The notes below the pieces were generated by a model. It did not search any database, was not told the DNA's origin, and saw only the letters and a list, made by a program, of their open reading frames with translations. Made by a program: the position numbers and the translations under genes. DNA of 63,801 bases from Prorocentrum cordatum (lineage: Eukaryota > Sar > Dinophyceae > Prorocentrales > Prorocentraceae), in assembly GCA_963575745.1 (NCBI GenBank), contig CAUYUJ010009746.1:327501-391301 (forward strand). Direction: 5' to 3'. Of this stretch, positions 10,276-22,720 are shown one piece after another. Each line of letters starts with the position of its first letter. Position 1 is the stretch's first letter.

Positions 10276-11636
10276 CTTTGTGGTTATAGGTGTGCTGTAA
10301 GCGTGCGTGTAACGGGCGTTCCGGCCGGGCGGGCTCCTGTCACGCAGCATTTTTGTCAGCCCGTAGGATCTGCCATGAGAATGTATCATTCGGTCTTTGA
10401 TTCTCGTTCTGGCCGCTCCCTCCTTTCGCCCCCTATTCGTCTTGCTTCTCATCGTGGCCTAACTTTTCACAGTGCTGTCTCGCTGGCTGCAGGGCTTGTC
10501 TATTGACATCGTGCCACAGTGGGTTTACATGCGCGGCCGTGGAGGCCCTGGGATACATATTCTACTCACGGGTGGACGTCGATGGCCGCGGTCGGATGCA
10601 GTGCAGTGTTTCACTTCTCGCTTGTCCTCCTCCGCTGTTTTCCCCGCTGCGGCGCTGTCGGAATAAGGGTTGTGTTCCTACGAGTAGTCACGTACGTGCT
10701 TTGGCGCCTTGACTGTTGTTGTGTGTTTCCAGGTTGTATGAATGATCGGTCGGATCAGAAGGGGCTGCACGCACAACGCTTTAATCCATTGGCATTGGCA
10801 TCGCTGTATCTGCTTCGCGCTCTGTCTGCACTTGGCTCGTGATGCCAACGACACGGGCACGGGCTACAGGGGTAACAGCGGTTCATGTGGATTTTTGTGA
10901 GGAAAAGAAAAAGGCACGGCGCCGCCTTGCACTTATGATGCAACATAAATTCATGAGACTGGCGATTTCAGAAAAGCCCAGAGGGGGCGCGTCGCGCATC
11001 GGCGCCCTGGGCGATGATTAAAACATTGTGTTCTGACATTGCTCGTGGGCGTCGTCGACGTCAGTGAGATTCTGTTATGTCGTCCCCTTCAAAGTCTCTC
11101 CCAGCGGCAGAGCATTACTTTTCTCATCGTTCCTGTCGCGTTGTCTTTGCATCACTTCAGTTCGAGGTGAAGTAACGCCGTAAACTATGACATACTGTCC
11201 CCATCGTGCTCGGGCCGATTCTGGTCTGTCTTGCGTTATTGGACACGGCTTGCCTTCAGCGTGCTCTGAACCGAAAGAATCATGTATTCGAGGTCGCCCC
11301 AAGGTCCGTAAGGGCGTTGCCCGATGACGGGAAGCGCACTTCGACTCGAAGAGTCGCGTAATGGACGTTGCTTTCGGACCCAGAGGCGGATATACATATG
11401 ACAGCGGAAGCTGTAGCACGTATGAATGATCGCGTTCTGTGGACATTTGGAACGGGAGGCGGGGGGTCGAACCGCCTGGGGGCCCCCCTCCTCCCTGAAC
11501 TGCTCGGGGTCGGGTTCGAACCCCCGCCCCTCTCTCCAAGGGGGGGGTCTTCGAACCCCCCCCCCTTCCCCCTACCCCCCTTCCCTCCACTCGCCGGTGA
11601 CAGTCTACAACGGCGGGCGCCCGGCGCTGGCTGCGA
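10276..11636. other. intronic DNA with no recognised feature
   Basis: Moderate GC with no domain. CCCCCC/GGGGGG-rich DNA at 11455-11590 precedes the GAC array. Confidence 0.5.
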
Positions 11637-11813
11637 CGACGACACAAAAGACGGCGACCACGACGACGACGACGACGAATGACAGGGACGGCGATGGACG
11701 ACGACGACGACGAGGACGACGGCGATGACGACGACTATGATCGACTATGACGATGCCGATGGCGATGACGACGACGACGACCATGGTGATGATGACGATG
11801 ATGATGATGATGC

Positions 11814-11850
<37 letters not shown>

Positions 11851-13215
11851 AAGGATGATGACGATGACGATGGTAAAAAGGGTGATGATGATGCTGGTGG
11901 TGTTGGCAATGATGCCCATGATTACGATGACGAGGATGATGGCGATGGTGATTGTGACGATGCTGATTATGATATTGATGATGATGATGATGGTGATGAT
12001 GATGACAGTTATGATGATATTGTTGATGATTGTGATCATGGTAGTGGTGATGCCGATTGCGATGATGATAATGATGATGGAGGTCGTGGGGATGAGGATG
12101 AGGATGATGACGACGATGATGATGTTGACGATGCAGGTGACGATTGCAACGATGACAATGATGATGCTGGCGATGATGACGATGATGTTGGTGACGATGG
12201 TTTTATGCTGATGATGACGAGGATGCTGCAGACGATGATGAGGGCGAGGATTATTATGCTAATGACGATGACGTTGCCGATGACGATGATGATGCTGATG
12301 ATGACGAGGACGATTCTGACCATGAGTACGAAGATGATGACGATGTTGATGATGGCGATGCCGACGCCGATGAGAATGATGATGCACATGTTGTTGATGA
12401 TGATCACGATAACAACGCCGATGAGGATGATGATGAATCTAATCATGAGGATGATGATGGTGATTGCGGCGGTGAGGATGATGAGGGCGGTGATGGTGAT
12501 TGTGATGATTCTGTGGGTGGCGATGATGACGACGACAATGATGATGACGACGATGACGGCGACGATGATGAAGATGAGGAGGATGAGTGTGATGATGATG
12601 TTTGTATTTATGATGTTGATGGTGATGGGAATGACGATGCCTCTGTTGCTGATGATGAGGTGGATGCTCATGATCATGAGATGGTAAAGGTGATGATTGT
12701 GCCGATGACGACGAGATTAGGGCTGATGATAGTGCTGATGATGGTAGTGATGGTTATGATGATGCTGCTGATGATGCTGTCGAGGATGCTGATGGTCATG
12801 ATGCTGTCGGTGTCGATGGTGAAGATGGTGATGATGATGAGGATGATGATGAGGATGATGATGATGAGGATGATGAGGGCGATGAAGATGCTGAGGATGC
12901 GGGAGAGGGTGAGGATCGGGATAAGGATGTCGATGGTGATGGTGATTCCGATTATGCTGATGATGCTGATGATCATTATCATCACGATGGCCATGATGGT
13001 AACGATACGTATGCTATTGATGATGATGATTCTGATCTAGATAAGGGTGATGATGCTGATTACGATGATGGTGATGATGATGATGATGATGATATCGGTG
13101 CTGGCTTCGGTAATGATGATGGTAGTGATGATGATACTGATGATGATGATGCTGATGATGATGATGATGATGATGATGGTGATGGTGATGATGATGATGG
13201 TGATGATGCGAGCCG
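11637..13215. repeat. GAC/GAT trinucleotide array
   Basis: About 1.6 kb of interrupted GACGAC then GATGATGATGCTGATGAT. One frame reads as an Asp-rich chain of about 320 codons, and the other frames as Met- or Ile-rich chains. I regard all of these as translation of a microsatellite. Confidence 0.95.
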
Positions 13216-13319
13216 ACCTGCCCGTTAGGGTCCGCCCGCCCGAGAAGTTCGCCCGTGAGGGTTCTCACGTGCCAACTCGATCATGCACCATACTTTAATG
13301 TCCCGCCCACCAGTCCCGA

Positions 13320-13985
13320 TGATTGCGATGGTCATGGCGATGGATGACGACGAGGGTAGTTATGATGGTGATGGTGATAACGGCGATGACGGTGATGATG
13401 ATGTTGGTAATGCTGATGGTGATGATGTTGCCGATGTTTATGATGATCAGAAGGAGGATGCCAATGACAATGACAACGATATCAATGATGAGGATGCGGA
13501 GGGCGATGACGATGATGGCAACGATGATGAGGAGGATGCCGATATTGATATTGATGATGGTGATATGATGATTGTGATGATGATTATGATGATGATGATG
13601 GTGATGATGATGACGATGATGATGATGATGATGACTGTGATGATGGGGATGATGATGGCGATGATGAAAACGATGATGATCATGCTGATGAGGATATGGA
13701 TGATTATGAGGAGGATGACGAAGATGAGGATGAGGATGATGGTTTGCCGGAGGCGAGTGGGGGAGAAGATCCATCCCCCGTTGTGCCATCGCTGGCGCTG
13801 GCGCCTGGTGCGCCGCCGCCGCCGCCGCTGACTTTGTCGCCGTCGTCGGCGTCGTCGTCGTAGACGTCCTTCGCCGGCGGCGAGCGGGGGGGGAAGGTTG
13901 ATCGCCCCCTGTGCTGGCGCCGGCGCCGAGGTCGTCGCCGTCGTCGTCGGCGTCGTCGTCGTATGCGTCTTTTGCTTTCGCTGGA
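13320..13985. repeat. second GAT array plus GTC triplets
   Basis: GATGATGAT-rich DNA (13320-13745) followed by GCCGCC and GTCGTC triplets (13805-13965). Separated from the first array by about 100 bases of GC-rich single-copy sequence. Confidence 0.9.
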
Positions 13986-14534
13986 CGCTGGAGGCGAGTA
14001 GGGGGGGAAAGGGGCGGGGAAGGGGGAGGGGGGGAGGGAGTCACCTTGGTTTTCCATGCGCAGCGAATGCCGTGGGGGGTCGGGAGACCTCTGGGTTTGG
14101 CGTGTTCCGGGATGTTTCCTAGAGGTGGAGACTTGAGCGCTCCCACTTCCTCACCCTATCCCTTATTTCTTTGACAGTGCTATATCTACGTGCGTGCGAC
14201 CTTGGGCTCTGATGCCGGAGATAGTCCAGCAAACAAGCCTGCTGCAACCTGCGGGTTCACGAGCACATCTGGTGTGCTAACCGCGTGACTTGTCCTGGCA
14301 GTTCTGGGAAACATGTTGTATTTGTCCCCATACAAGTTCCCGCAGCCAATATACTATATCTGCGAGGTTTGCGATGCAATCCACTCAAGATGCTTAATGC
14401 AATCCCGCCGGGGGGGTGCGGCCTCCGGCTCCGTGTATGCTGCTTGAGGCGTGCCGTCGTGCTGCCTGGGTGTAGTTGTTCCTGGCTGGTCCACCTGTTC
14501 CTCCACGTCTCTGACGGAGCTTGCATTTTCTGGG

Positions 14535-14755
14535 CGCCTCTTAAGAGGGCTCGGGGCGGACTTTTTGGAGCCTTTTCAAAGGTCCCGTGTATCTTTGGGC
14601 CCAAGAAGCGCTTTTGGGGTGTCTCTTGGGGGCATCTTCGGGGCATGCTGGGCTCCAGGGGCCCCTTCGAGCTCCCCCTCTTGGGCCTCTCCGGCTCCCC
14701 TGGGGCCCCCACTCGATGGCCTTTTGGGCCCACCCGCCCTTGCCGGCCACCTCCC
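14535..14755 (-). repeat. repeat family E fragment (CTTGGG/CCCAAG-rich)
   Basis: A degenerate chain of CTTTTGGGGTG, CTCTTGGGGGC and TTGGGCCTC words. The same style occurs at 31120-31480 and 62930-63050 on the other strand and at 32440-33038 on this one. Confidence 0.55.
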
Positions 14756-16015
14756 CTCAGACGGGACAGGCAGGTGTCCCACGCGCCATCACACGCCTTC
14801 TCACCCGCGGCGAGCGGGTGTCGGTGGACTTGCCGCAGGGGTCTACGCGCCTGGAAGACTGTGAGGGTCCTCCCACACTGCGCTGCACATCATTCGAAGG
14901 AGAAGATTCTGCATGTGGAGTTGGAGACACTGAGCTGCCGCTCTGATCATTAGAGTTGCCGTCCTCCGACGCTGCGTGGCACGTGGCCTTTCCGATCACC
15001 ACTGCCCTTCCCGGAATTGTGGTATCATTTCCGTCTTGCACCTGGCCGATATTTTCCCCAGCCTCGCCGAGCTGCTTGCTCAAGCACTGGGTGCCAAAAT
15101 ATATTGAATTCATTGTTGATCTCCCCCAGCGTTTTGGCTTGACCAGGGTGTATCATCAACTGGCGATGCATTTATTTCCTGGATCTCTTTATGTTGTGCA
15201 GATAACGAGCTCGACACAAGTGTTTAGACTTCCTTCCCACCTTGTTGAGCACCTTCTACGCCGACTGATGAGACGCATCCGTGCAGGACACTTTGGGCAT
15301 TGACTTTGCCGCTGGGACTTCCGGAGATGTCGAAGCCATGGACAGGTTCCCGACGCAGCGGGTAGAGCATCTTTGTCGAAGTTTTTCCATGGTAGCCCTC
15401 GTGCACATGTGTAGCTATACTGCTTCTCTACAACCAGCAACGGTTCTCAGTAAAGCGAGCTGCGTGAGCTGCCTTCGTCTTGCTGTCTAGGAATGGCGTG
15501 CCGTTGGTGCAGGTACAAGGGCGCGCGCGCGGGCCCTGGCTCTCTGGATACCTATCTCTTGATCCAGAATGTGCTTGAGCCACAGTTTCTTGAGCAACAG
15601 CGGCTACGGGATCGAAGAGGAGGGAGCGTAGAAGGGAGAGGAGGCAGACAAGCTAGGCGCGTTCGCGCCGTATCTGACATCCTACCCCTCCCACCCATCC
15701 CTTCCCATTGCGCGGATGTTTCCTCCAACTGCCGCCGGGTGTCAAAGCGGACCTGAACCCCCCAGCAGGATGGATCCCATCGAATCATGCGCAAGCACAG
15801 AAGGGGAGCTGCGTACATCGGAAGAGGAGGTGGTGGATGAGCAGGACCCAGATCCCCGTCGTCGTGATTTTTTCACAACGTCGACCCCCAGAGGCCTGGA
15901 CCCTTTCCCGGGAACCAGTTTTTCATCCTGGGTAGTTGTTTAACGGTCCCGAGGCCCAGTAAGGGTCCCCAGAGGCCGAAAATAGCGAAAAACCTCCAGT
16001 CGTGATTTTTCGCCA
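14756..16015. other. intronic DNA with no recognised feature
   Basis: Nothing supportable apart from short frames. The 13986-14534 stretch is likewise unassigned. Confidence 0.5.
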
Positions 16016-16760
16016 CGCGAGGAGGTCTGTGGAGGAAGAGGAGGAAGAGGAGGAAGAGGAGGAGGAGGAGTAGGAGGAGGAGGAGGAGGAGGAGGACCAG
16101 TAGAAATCTAAGAGTCATCAGCGACGTTGGAATTAACCCTCCCTCCAAGCTCCCTCCTCATAGGCAACTACAGCGGTTCATTTCCATTGAGGGAACTGCC
16201 TCATGAAGCGTGCCAAAACATTGCTCTCGGGATTTCAGCGCCACGTATCAACCTGACTGCTGCGTCTTGACGATCCAGAATCGCGGCAGAAAGCCATTTT
16301 TGGGACTTCAACTCAGCGGATCAACATAATTGTTGCGCCCGCATAATCCTGAATCCGTCCAAAACACCATTTCTGGTACGTTGATGATGAACATCCTTGG
16401 AACTCTTGCAAATTGTTAAAACGAATGTGCGCGGCGCGAAGGCGAGAGCCACATATTGAAAAGGAGCCGCCCTCAATCTGTGAAGAGAGCCACATGTTGA
16501 AAACAACCCGCCCTCGATCCGTAAAACTCTTTGCCATTTTTTGAAACGAATGCGCGCGGCGCTTAGGCGAGAGCCACATTTTGAAATCGACCCGCCCTCC
16601 ATCTGTGAAGCTGTTGTCGCTTTTCAAGCTTCCGAGTTATAAATGGTGAAGAAGTCTCAGGCGAAACGCCTGGACCGTCCGAAAAACTGGCCTTGGGGTG
16701 CGACAGGGAGGAGTTATTCAGAAGAAGGAGGAATGGAGGAGGAGGAGGAGGAGCAGCAGA
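16016..16760. repeat. dispersed repeat family A, copy 2, with GGA ends
   Basis: Pairs with 2452-3262 in the same order: a GGA run (16035-16095), GTTGGAATTAACC, GCGTGCCAAAACA, three AATGYGCGCGGCGC blocks, GGGAGGAGTTATT, then a GGA run (16730-16755). It ends about 50 bases before importin exon piece 3. Confidence 0.8.
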
Positions 16761-16811
16761 AGCAGCTGAGGGGAGAGGCTGCAGCCTACGAGTGTGCCCC
16801 AGCCACAGAAG

Positions 16812-16949
16812 GAGTGGCCGCAGCTGCTGCCCGCGCTCGAGGGTCTCGTGCAGCCCGGGTCCGACGCCGGTGCACGGGTGGCGGCCCTCGGGCTCCTGAG
16901 GGAGCTGGCGGGCGTGATCGGGGAGGGGCTCCTGAAGCGGGGCGCCCAG
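16812..16949 (+). CDS. IPO5: importin-5 exon piece 3 (46 codons)
   Basis: Encodes EWPQLLPALEGLVQPGSDAG followed by ARVAALGLLRELAGVIGE and LLKRGAQ. This is the third to fourth HEAT repeat, where IPO5 has QWPEGLKFLFDSV, then a short loop, then LREAALHIF. The acceptor is CAGAAG|GAG (16811) and the donor is GCCCAG|GCGG (16949, GC start), phase 0 at both ends. GGA-rich DNA lies on both sides (16737-16757 and 16976-17070). No stop occurs in frame. Confidence 0.85.
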
Positions 16950-16975
16950 GCGGCCGCGGAGGGGGACGAGGACGA

Positions 16976-17070
16976 GGGAGGTGAGGAGGAGGAGGAGGGA
17001 GGAGGGAGGAGGAGGGAGGGAGGAGGAGAAGGGAGGAGGGAGGGCGGCAGGAAGGGAGGAAGGTGGACTA
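16976..17070. repeat. GGA microsatellite after exon piece 3
   Basis: GAGGAGGGAGGA-type triplets starting about 27 bases after the donor. Confidence 0.9.
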
Positions 17071-17110
17071 CCTCACGCACGTGCTTGGGAAACACTGCCC
17101 CGTGGCTCGA

Positions 17111-18560
17111 TCAGGGAAGGAGAGGGGAGGATGAACGGGACCACGGCCGTGGCAAAGGCTGTGGCGTTTGCGGCCCGCCTGCAAGACCTGCGGCAGGCGG
17201 GCCTCTGGGCTGAGAGTGCGTTCGCTCTCCTGCAGACATTCGCTCGCGGGATGTGTCACGCCCCACCTCCACGCCGATCTGCAGGGGGACTGGACGGAGC
17301 AGCTCGACCGAGTTCTCCTCGGCTGCCTCGAGCAGCTAGCCGGCGGACCCTCCAAGCCACGCTGCGCCTCGCTGACAGCGGTTGCGCTTTCCCTTTCGGC
17401 TACCCTGGCGGCGCCCGCCGCGTACGCCGCCAGCTGGGCCCTCGTGCTCCACGACGTCATGAGGTGCCTCGGGGCCAACTCGCTGGAAGAGTTCCGGGCA
17501 CGCTGCCCGCGGACGCAACGGACGCTCGACCAGGCAGAGGCGGCGCTCCAAGCTGCTGGCATTTTGCAGGCGCCCCTTGATTGGATCGGATGCACCGCAG
17601 ACCCGCAACCGAAGCTGCAGGGGCACAGGGCGAAAACCATTTCCACGGCCAACCGGGCGAAACTGTTGCAGATGCTCGAGAGGGACCGCCGCCTCCGCAT
17701 GCGAGAGAACGGAGGCACCAGAGCAGGCAGCTGGCTCCTCCCGCGCCAACTGGGCGACCCCCGCCAGCCAGACGCGCACATCTGTGACAACCTCAAGCGG
17801 CGGCTCTGCGCCCCAGTTTGCCCGCCTGGCTCCCGGTGCAAACGCCGGCCCGAGGATATAACTCTCTGCAAGGAGGCCCTCGACCCTCACGGCTGGCACG
17901 CAGTCGTGTGCGAGGTGGGCGCTTCGCGCAACCAACGCCACAACAATTGCCGCGACTGGCAGTCCGCGAAACACATGGAGCTCACAGGCTTCGCGGCGCC
18001 CGCGGAGCAGGCCGTCCCTTCCTGGGATCGCCGCCGCCCCCGCATTGGGGTGCTGCAACAAGCCGTCCTCGACCTCCCCGCCTCTCCACCAACGACCAGG
18101 CCAACGGGCGCCACGTCAACGTCGACTGGGCAACCACCTGTGTACATTCAACCTACGCTCCACGCAGGGGTGCCCGGGCAGGCAGGGAAGCTTTGGCGGC
18201 CGCCCAGATGGTGGAACAGAAGCGGGAGCGGTACCTTCCACTTGGGGGCGAGCTGGCCCCCCTCGTCTTCGAGACAGGGGGCTGGCCCAGCGACGAAGCC
18301 GCCAGCTTCGTCCGCCGCAGCCACGGCGCCGACCCTGACGACGGCGAGCGCTCCGAGCTGCTGGGCAGCCGCTGGCGGCAGATCATCAGAACCTTCCAAA
18401 GGGGTAGCGCCGAGATGCTGCCAAGCGCGCTCGGGCGCTGGGCGAGCTGCCCCGCGCCTCCGCTCGGTCCACGGCTGCCACCGCCTGCGCAATGGCCACC
18501 ACAAGCGGCCGCTACCACATCCAAGAACCCAGACCACCACGACCACCAACAGAACGACAA
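17111..18560 (+). pseudogene. 5'-truncated algal-type reverse-transcriptase element, C-terminal part
   Basis: Three frames in turn give the C-terminal half of a protist/algal reverse-transcriptase protein. The first (17130-17240) is the thumb, with FAARLQDLRQAGL. The second (17265-18010) has ILQAPLDWIG and then ALDPHGWHAVVC and RHNNCRDW, the conserved G-x-H-x(3)-C ... RHN-x(2)-RD signature. The third (18090-18420) has EQKRERYLPLGG and PLVFETGGWPSDEAASF, matching the family's last conserved block. Frameshifts near 17245 and 18050 make it non-functional, and the polymerase core (fingers, FADD) is absent, as in 5'-truncated retroelement insertions. It lies in the intron after importin exon piece 3. 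The family is recognised from memory and no catalytic residue is present to confirm it. Confidence 0.6.
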
Positions 18561-18564
18561 TCAC

Positions 18565-18760
18565 TGCCGCCACCCACCACGACGACGACTCTGAAAACGA
18601 CGACCCCCACGACCGCCGACGCCGCGACCACGACCACCGCCGGCACATTCACCGCCGCGACCGCCGACGACCAGCATTACGACCACGACCGCGGCCAGCG
18701 ACGGCGCCATGACCACCGCCACTGCCACTATCACCACCGACCCGACCGCCCCCCCGCCAG
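18565..18760. repeat. ACC/GAC triplet tail
   Basis: CACCACGACCACC-type triplets directly after the truncated element, possibly its 3' microsatellite tail. Confidence 0.8.
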
Positions 18761-18844
18761 CCGCCCCTCTCCTTTCCTCTCCCTGCCCTTGCTGGGCCGC
18801 CCGTAAGGGTTCATCTTCGCCATGAATTTGAACCCTTCAACCGT

Positions 18845-20905
18845 GAAGAAAGTAACACTAGTGTAGCGTCATAGCGTAGTGTTTAAGCACACTGGCTATG
18901 ACACTACGCTATCTGTAGCGTAGTGTCATAGCGTAGTGTTGAAGACACTTGGGTGTGACAGCATGCTACGGCTAGCGTAGTGTCACAGCGTAGTGTTGGG
19001 GACACCTGGGCGCGACCCGACGCTATGACAGCACGCTACGGTTAGCCTAGTGTTAAAGCGTAGTGTTGAGGACACGTGGGAGTGACTACGCTATGACAGC
19101 ACGCTACGGGCAGCGTAGTGTCATAGCGTAGTGTTGGGGGCACGTGGGCGTGACAGTACGCTATGACAGTACGCTGCGCTTAGCGTAGTGTCGTAGCGTA
19201 GTGTTAGGGGGCACGTGGGCGTGACACCTACGCTATGACAGCACGCTGCGGTTAGCGTAGTGTCATAGCGTAGTGTTGGGGGCATCTGTGTATGACACTA
19301 CGCTATGACAGTACGCTGCGGTGGAGGTGGGGGAGGAGTCGTTTTTTTTGTCGTGTATTTGTCCTTGGGGTTTTGCTTGATCCTGTTCCGTGGGAGAGGA
19401 TACAATACCGGCACCGTAGTGTCATAGCATAGTGTTGGGGGCACCTGGGCGTGACACCTACGCTATGACGCTACGCTGCGGCCGAGGCGGGGGAGAACGA
19501 ATCGTTATTTCTTGTTTGTTTTTTCTTGGGGGTTATCTTGATTCTGCTCCGTGGGAGAAGACACTGCGATACCGGTCGCGAAGTGTCATAGCGTAGTGTT
19601 GGGGGCACCTGGGCGTGACACACGCTATGACGCTACGCTACTGTGTAGGCGGGGAGAAGGAATCGTTTTTGTTTCGTTCGCTTTTCCTTGGAGTTTAGCT
19701 GGAGTCTGCTCCGTGAGAGAGGACACCACGCCACCAGCAGCGTAGTGTCATAGCGTAGTGTTGGGGGCACCTGGGCGTGACACCTACGCTATGACACTAC
19801 GCTGCGGTCGAGGCGGGGGGAAACGAATTGTTTTTTTCTCGTTTGTTTTTTCTTGGGGTTTAGCCTGAATCTGCTTCGTGAGAGAGGACACCACGCCACC
19901 GGTAGCGCAGTGTCATAGCGTAGTGTTGGGGACACCTGGGCGTGACACTACGCTATGACACTACGCTGCGGTTGAGGCGGGGGGAAAAGGAGTCGTTTTT
20001 TTCGTTTGCCTTTCTTCCGGGTGTTGCTTGTCTCTGCTCCGTGAGAGAGGACACTACGCTACCGTTAGCGTAGTGCCAGAGCGTAGTGTTGAAGACACCT
20101 GAGTGTGACAGCACGCTATGACAGCACGCTGCGCTTAGGATAGTGTCGTAGCGTAGTGTTGGGGACACCTGGGCGTGCCACTGCGCTATGACAGCACGCT
20201 ACGGTTAGCGTAGTGTCATAGCGTAGTGTTGGGGCCGCACCTGGGCGTACACCTCGCCATGACAGTACGCTACACTTGGCGTAGTGTTGTAGCGCAGTGT
20301 TGGGGGCACCTGGGTGTGACACTACGCTATGACAGCACGCTACGGTTAGCGTAGTGTCATAGCATATTTTGGGGGGCACATGGGCGTGACACTACGCTAT
20401 GACACTACGCTGCGGTCGAGGCGGGGGAGAACGAACCGTTTGTTTCACGTTTGCTGCTTCTTGGGGTTTGGCTTGACTCTGGTCCGTGGGAGAAGACACT
20501 GCGACACTGGCAGCGTAGTGTCATAGCGTAGTTGTGGGGGCACCTGGGCGTGACACTACGCTATGACACTACGCTACGGTGGAAGCGGGAAGAAGGAATC
20601 GTTTCTGTTTAATTTGCATTTCTTTTTGGGTTTAGCTTGAATCTGCTCCGTGAGAGAGGGCTCCACGCCACCGGTAGCGTAGTATCATAGCGTAGTGTTG
20701 GGGACACTCAGGCGTGACACTACGCTATGACACTACGCTGCGGTTGAGGCGGGGGGAAAAGGAGTCGTTTTTTGTTCCGTTTGCCTTTCTTCCGGGTTTT
20801 GCTTGACTCTGGTCCGTGAGAGAGGACACTACGCTACCGTTAGCGTAGTGTCATAGCGTAGTGTTGGGGGCACCTGGGCGTGACACTACGCTATGACATT
20901 TTGGG
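18845..20905. repeat. palindromic satellite (TAGCGTAGTGTCA)
   Basis: About 2 kb of tandem units. Each unit has two copies of TAGCGTAGTGTCA, a loop TTGGGGGCACCTGGGCGTG, then the reverse complement TGACACTACGCTA twice, so each is a hairpin with arms of about 24 bp. Some units carry an 80-90-base spacer with GGCGGGG and CTCCGTGAGAGAGGACAC. No coding potential. Confidence 0.97.
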
Positions 20906-21059
20906 TCGGAGGGAAGAGAGAGACTGTGTCTGTTGTTGTTTGGCTTTGTTCCCTACCTAGGCTCTGCCTAGAAGGGTTTTTACTCTCTTAGCTTAAAGGG
21001 GCCGGGCAGTGCTACACGCCCCGGGCGGTTCCCCCAGTCCCCTGGGAGCGGTTCCCCCC

Positions 21060-21470
21060 AGTCCCCTGGGAGCTTTAGCTTTAGCTTTAGCTTAGCTTTA
21101 GCTTAGCTTTAGCTTAGCTGTAGCTTAGCTTTAGCTTAGCGTTTCGCTTAGTTTTTTCGCTTAGCGTTTAGCTTAGCTTTAGCTTAGCTTTAGCTTAGCT
21201 TTAGCTTAGCTTGAGCTTAGCTGTAGCTTAGCTTTAGCTCAGCTTGAGCTGAGCTTTAGCTTAGCTTTAGCTTAGCTTTGCTTTAGCTTAGATTTAGCTT
21301 ATATTTAGCTTAGCTGTAGCTTAGCTTTAGCTTAGCTGCTGCTCAGCTTTAGCTTAGCTTTAGCTTAGCGTTAGCTTAGTTTTAGCTTAGCTTTAGCTTA
21401 GCTTTAGCTTAGCTGTGGCTTAGCTGTGGCTTGGCTTTAGCTTAGCTTTAGCTTAGCTTCAGTTTAGCGT
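21060..21470. repeat. 11-bp satellite (TTTAGCTTAGC)
   Basis: About 400 bases of AGCTTTAGCTTAGC repeats, AT-rich compared with the surroundings, between two blocks of the palindromic satellite. Confidence 0.97.
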
Positions 21471-21584
21471 TACTGTTACTACTAATGCTGCTTTCCTAGG
21501 GGTTCCAACTCCTAGGTAGGGTCGCACTGGGATAATTGTTCCTTAGGGTTTTACCTCGCTGGACTTTGCTCCGTGACAGAGGAT

Positions 21585-21912
21585 TTTGCGCTGCGGTTGG
21601 CGTAGTGTCATAGAGTTGTGTTGGGGGCACCTGGGCGTGACACTACGCCAGGACACTTCGCTACGGTTAGCGTAGTGTCATAAAGTAGTGTTGGGGACAC
21701 CTGGGCGTGACACTACGCTATGACACTACGCTACGGCTAGCGTGTCATAGCGTAGTGTTGGGGACACATGGGCGTGACACTACGCCATGACACTACGCTT
21801 CGGTTGGCGTAATGTCATAGCGTAGTGTTGGGGGCACCTGGGCGTGACACTACGCTATGACACTACGCTACGGAAAGCGTGAAGTTAGCGTAGTGTCATA
21901 GCGTAGTGTCAA
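21585..21912. repeat. palindromic satellite, second block
   Basis: The same hairpin unit as 18845-20905, about four copies. It ends abruptly at 21909 with GTGTCAAACTTC. Confidence 0.95.
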
Positions 21913-22289
21913 ACTTCACGACCAAGACCTACTCTCGCCCTTCTTGCTGCCGCGCGCGCCTTGCATTTCGCCTCCGCCTTCTTCTGCCACTCCCTTTCTT
22001 CCCCCCCCTCCCCTGCTCCTTGCGCTCCGGCTGGCCGGCACAGAGAGCGCGGGCAGTTTTCGGCTGGCGTCGCAACCCGGGGCCTGCCTCCAGACAAGGC
22101 TGGCCCGGGGCGCACTGGGTGCCAGCGGGTGCGCCATCCACGCGACTGGCCGAGAGGGAGGGAGGGAGGAGGGAGGAGTAAGAGGAAGAAGAGGAGAAGG
22201 AGGAAGATGAGGGAGGTGAGGGGGATCTTGTTTCCCAACCATCCTGTGATGTTGGGTCCTCGCTTTGAAGAGACAGTGCCCCGCGTCTC

Positions 22290-22720
22290 CTTCATCCTCT
22301 CCTTCTTCCCTCGGCCCTCCGCACGACCATTTCGGCGCACCCATCGCACGCTTCGTGGCCCCATAGGGAGCTCCATCTATGGCCCCAGTGGCAGCGCCCC
22401 GCATGGCACCGCAGTTCCTGTTTCGGCGCACCCCTCAGTGGCCCTATCACAAGCTCCACCGAAGGCGCCAGTGGCAGCGCCCCGCAAGGCATCGCCGCTC
22501 CCGTTTGTGCTCATCCCTCACACGTTTCTTGACCCCATCGCGAAATCCACCGAAGGCCCCAGTGGCAGCGCCCGCATGGCACCGCCGCGCCCATTTGGGC
22601 GCACCCCTCACACGTTTCGTTGCCCCAAAGGGAGTTCCAGCTAAGGCCAAACACACAATCGCGGTATGCATAACTGCATATGGTTGGGTCTCTCGCCGGG
22701 ATAACATGTACTTTCGCTTC
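22290..22720. repeat. repeat family F, short array
   Basis: Four imperfect units with CACACGTTTCGTGGCCCC and CCCAGTGGCAGCGCC, then a 3' block AACTGCATATGGTTGG. The longer array of the same family, with the same 3' block, is at 30100-31110. Confidence 0.85.

Noticed and set aside
11725-12687. A 320-codon Asp-rich frame and overlapping Met/Ile-rich frames
   Set aside because: These are translations of a GAT/GAC microsatellite in each phase and strand. There is no domain, and the array lies inside an importin intron.
18845-20905. The regular repeat array as a CRISPR
   Set aside because: The units are contiguous hairpins without unique spacers, and the context is eukaryotic.
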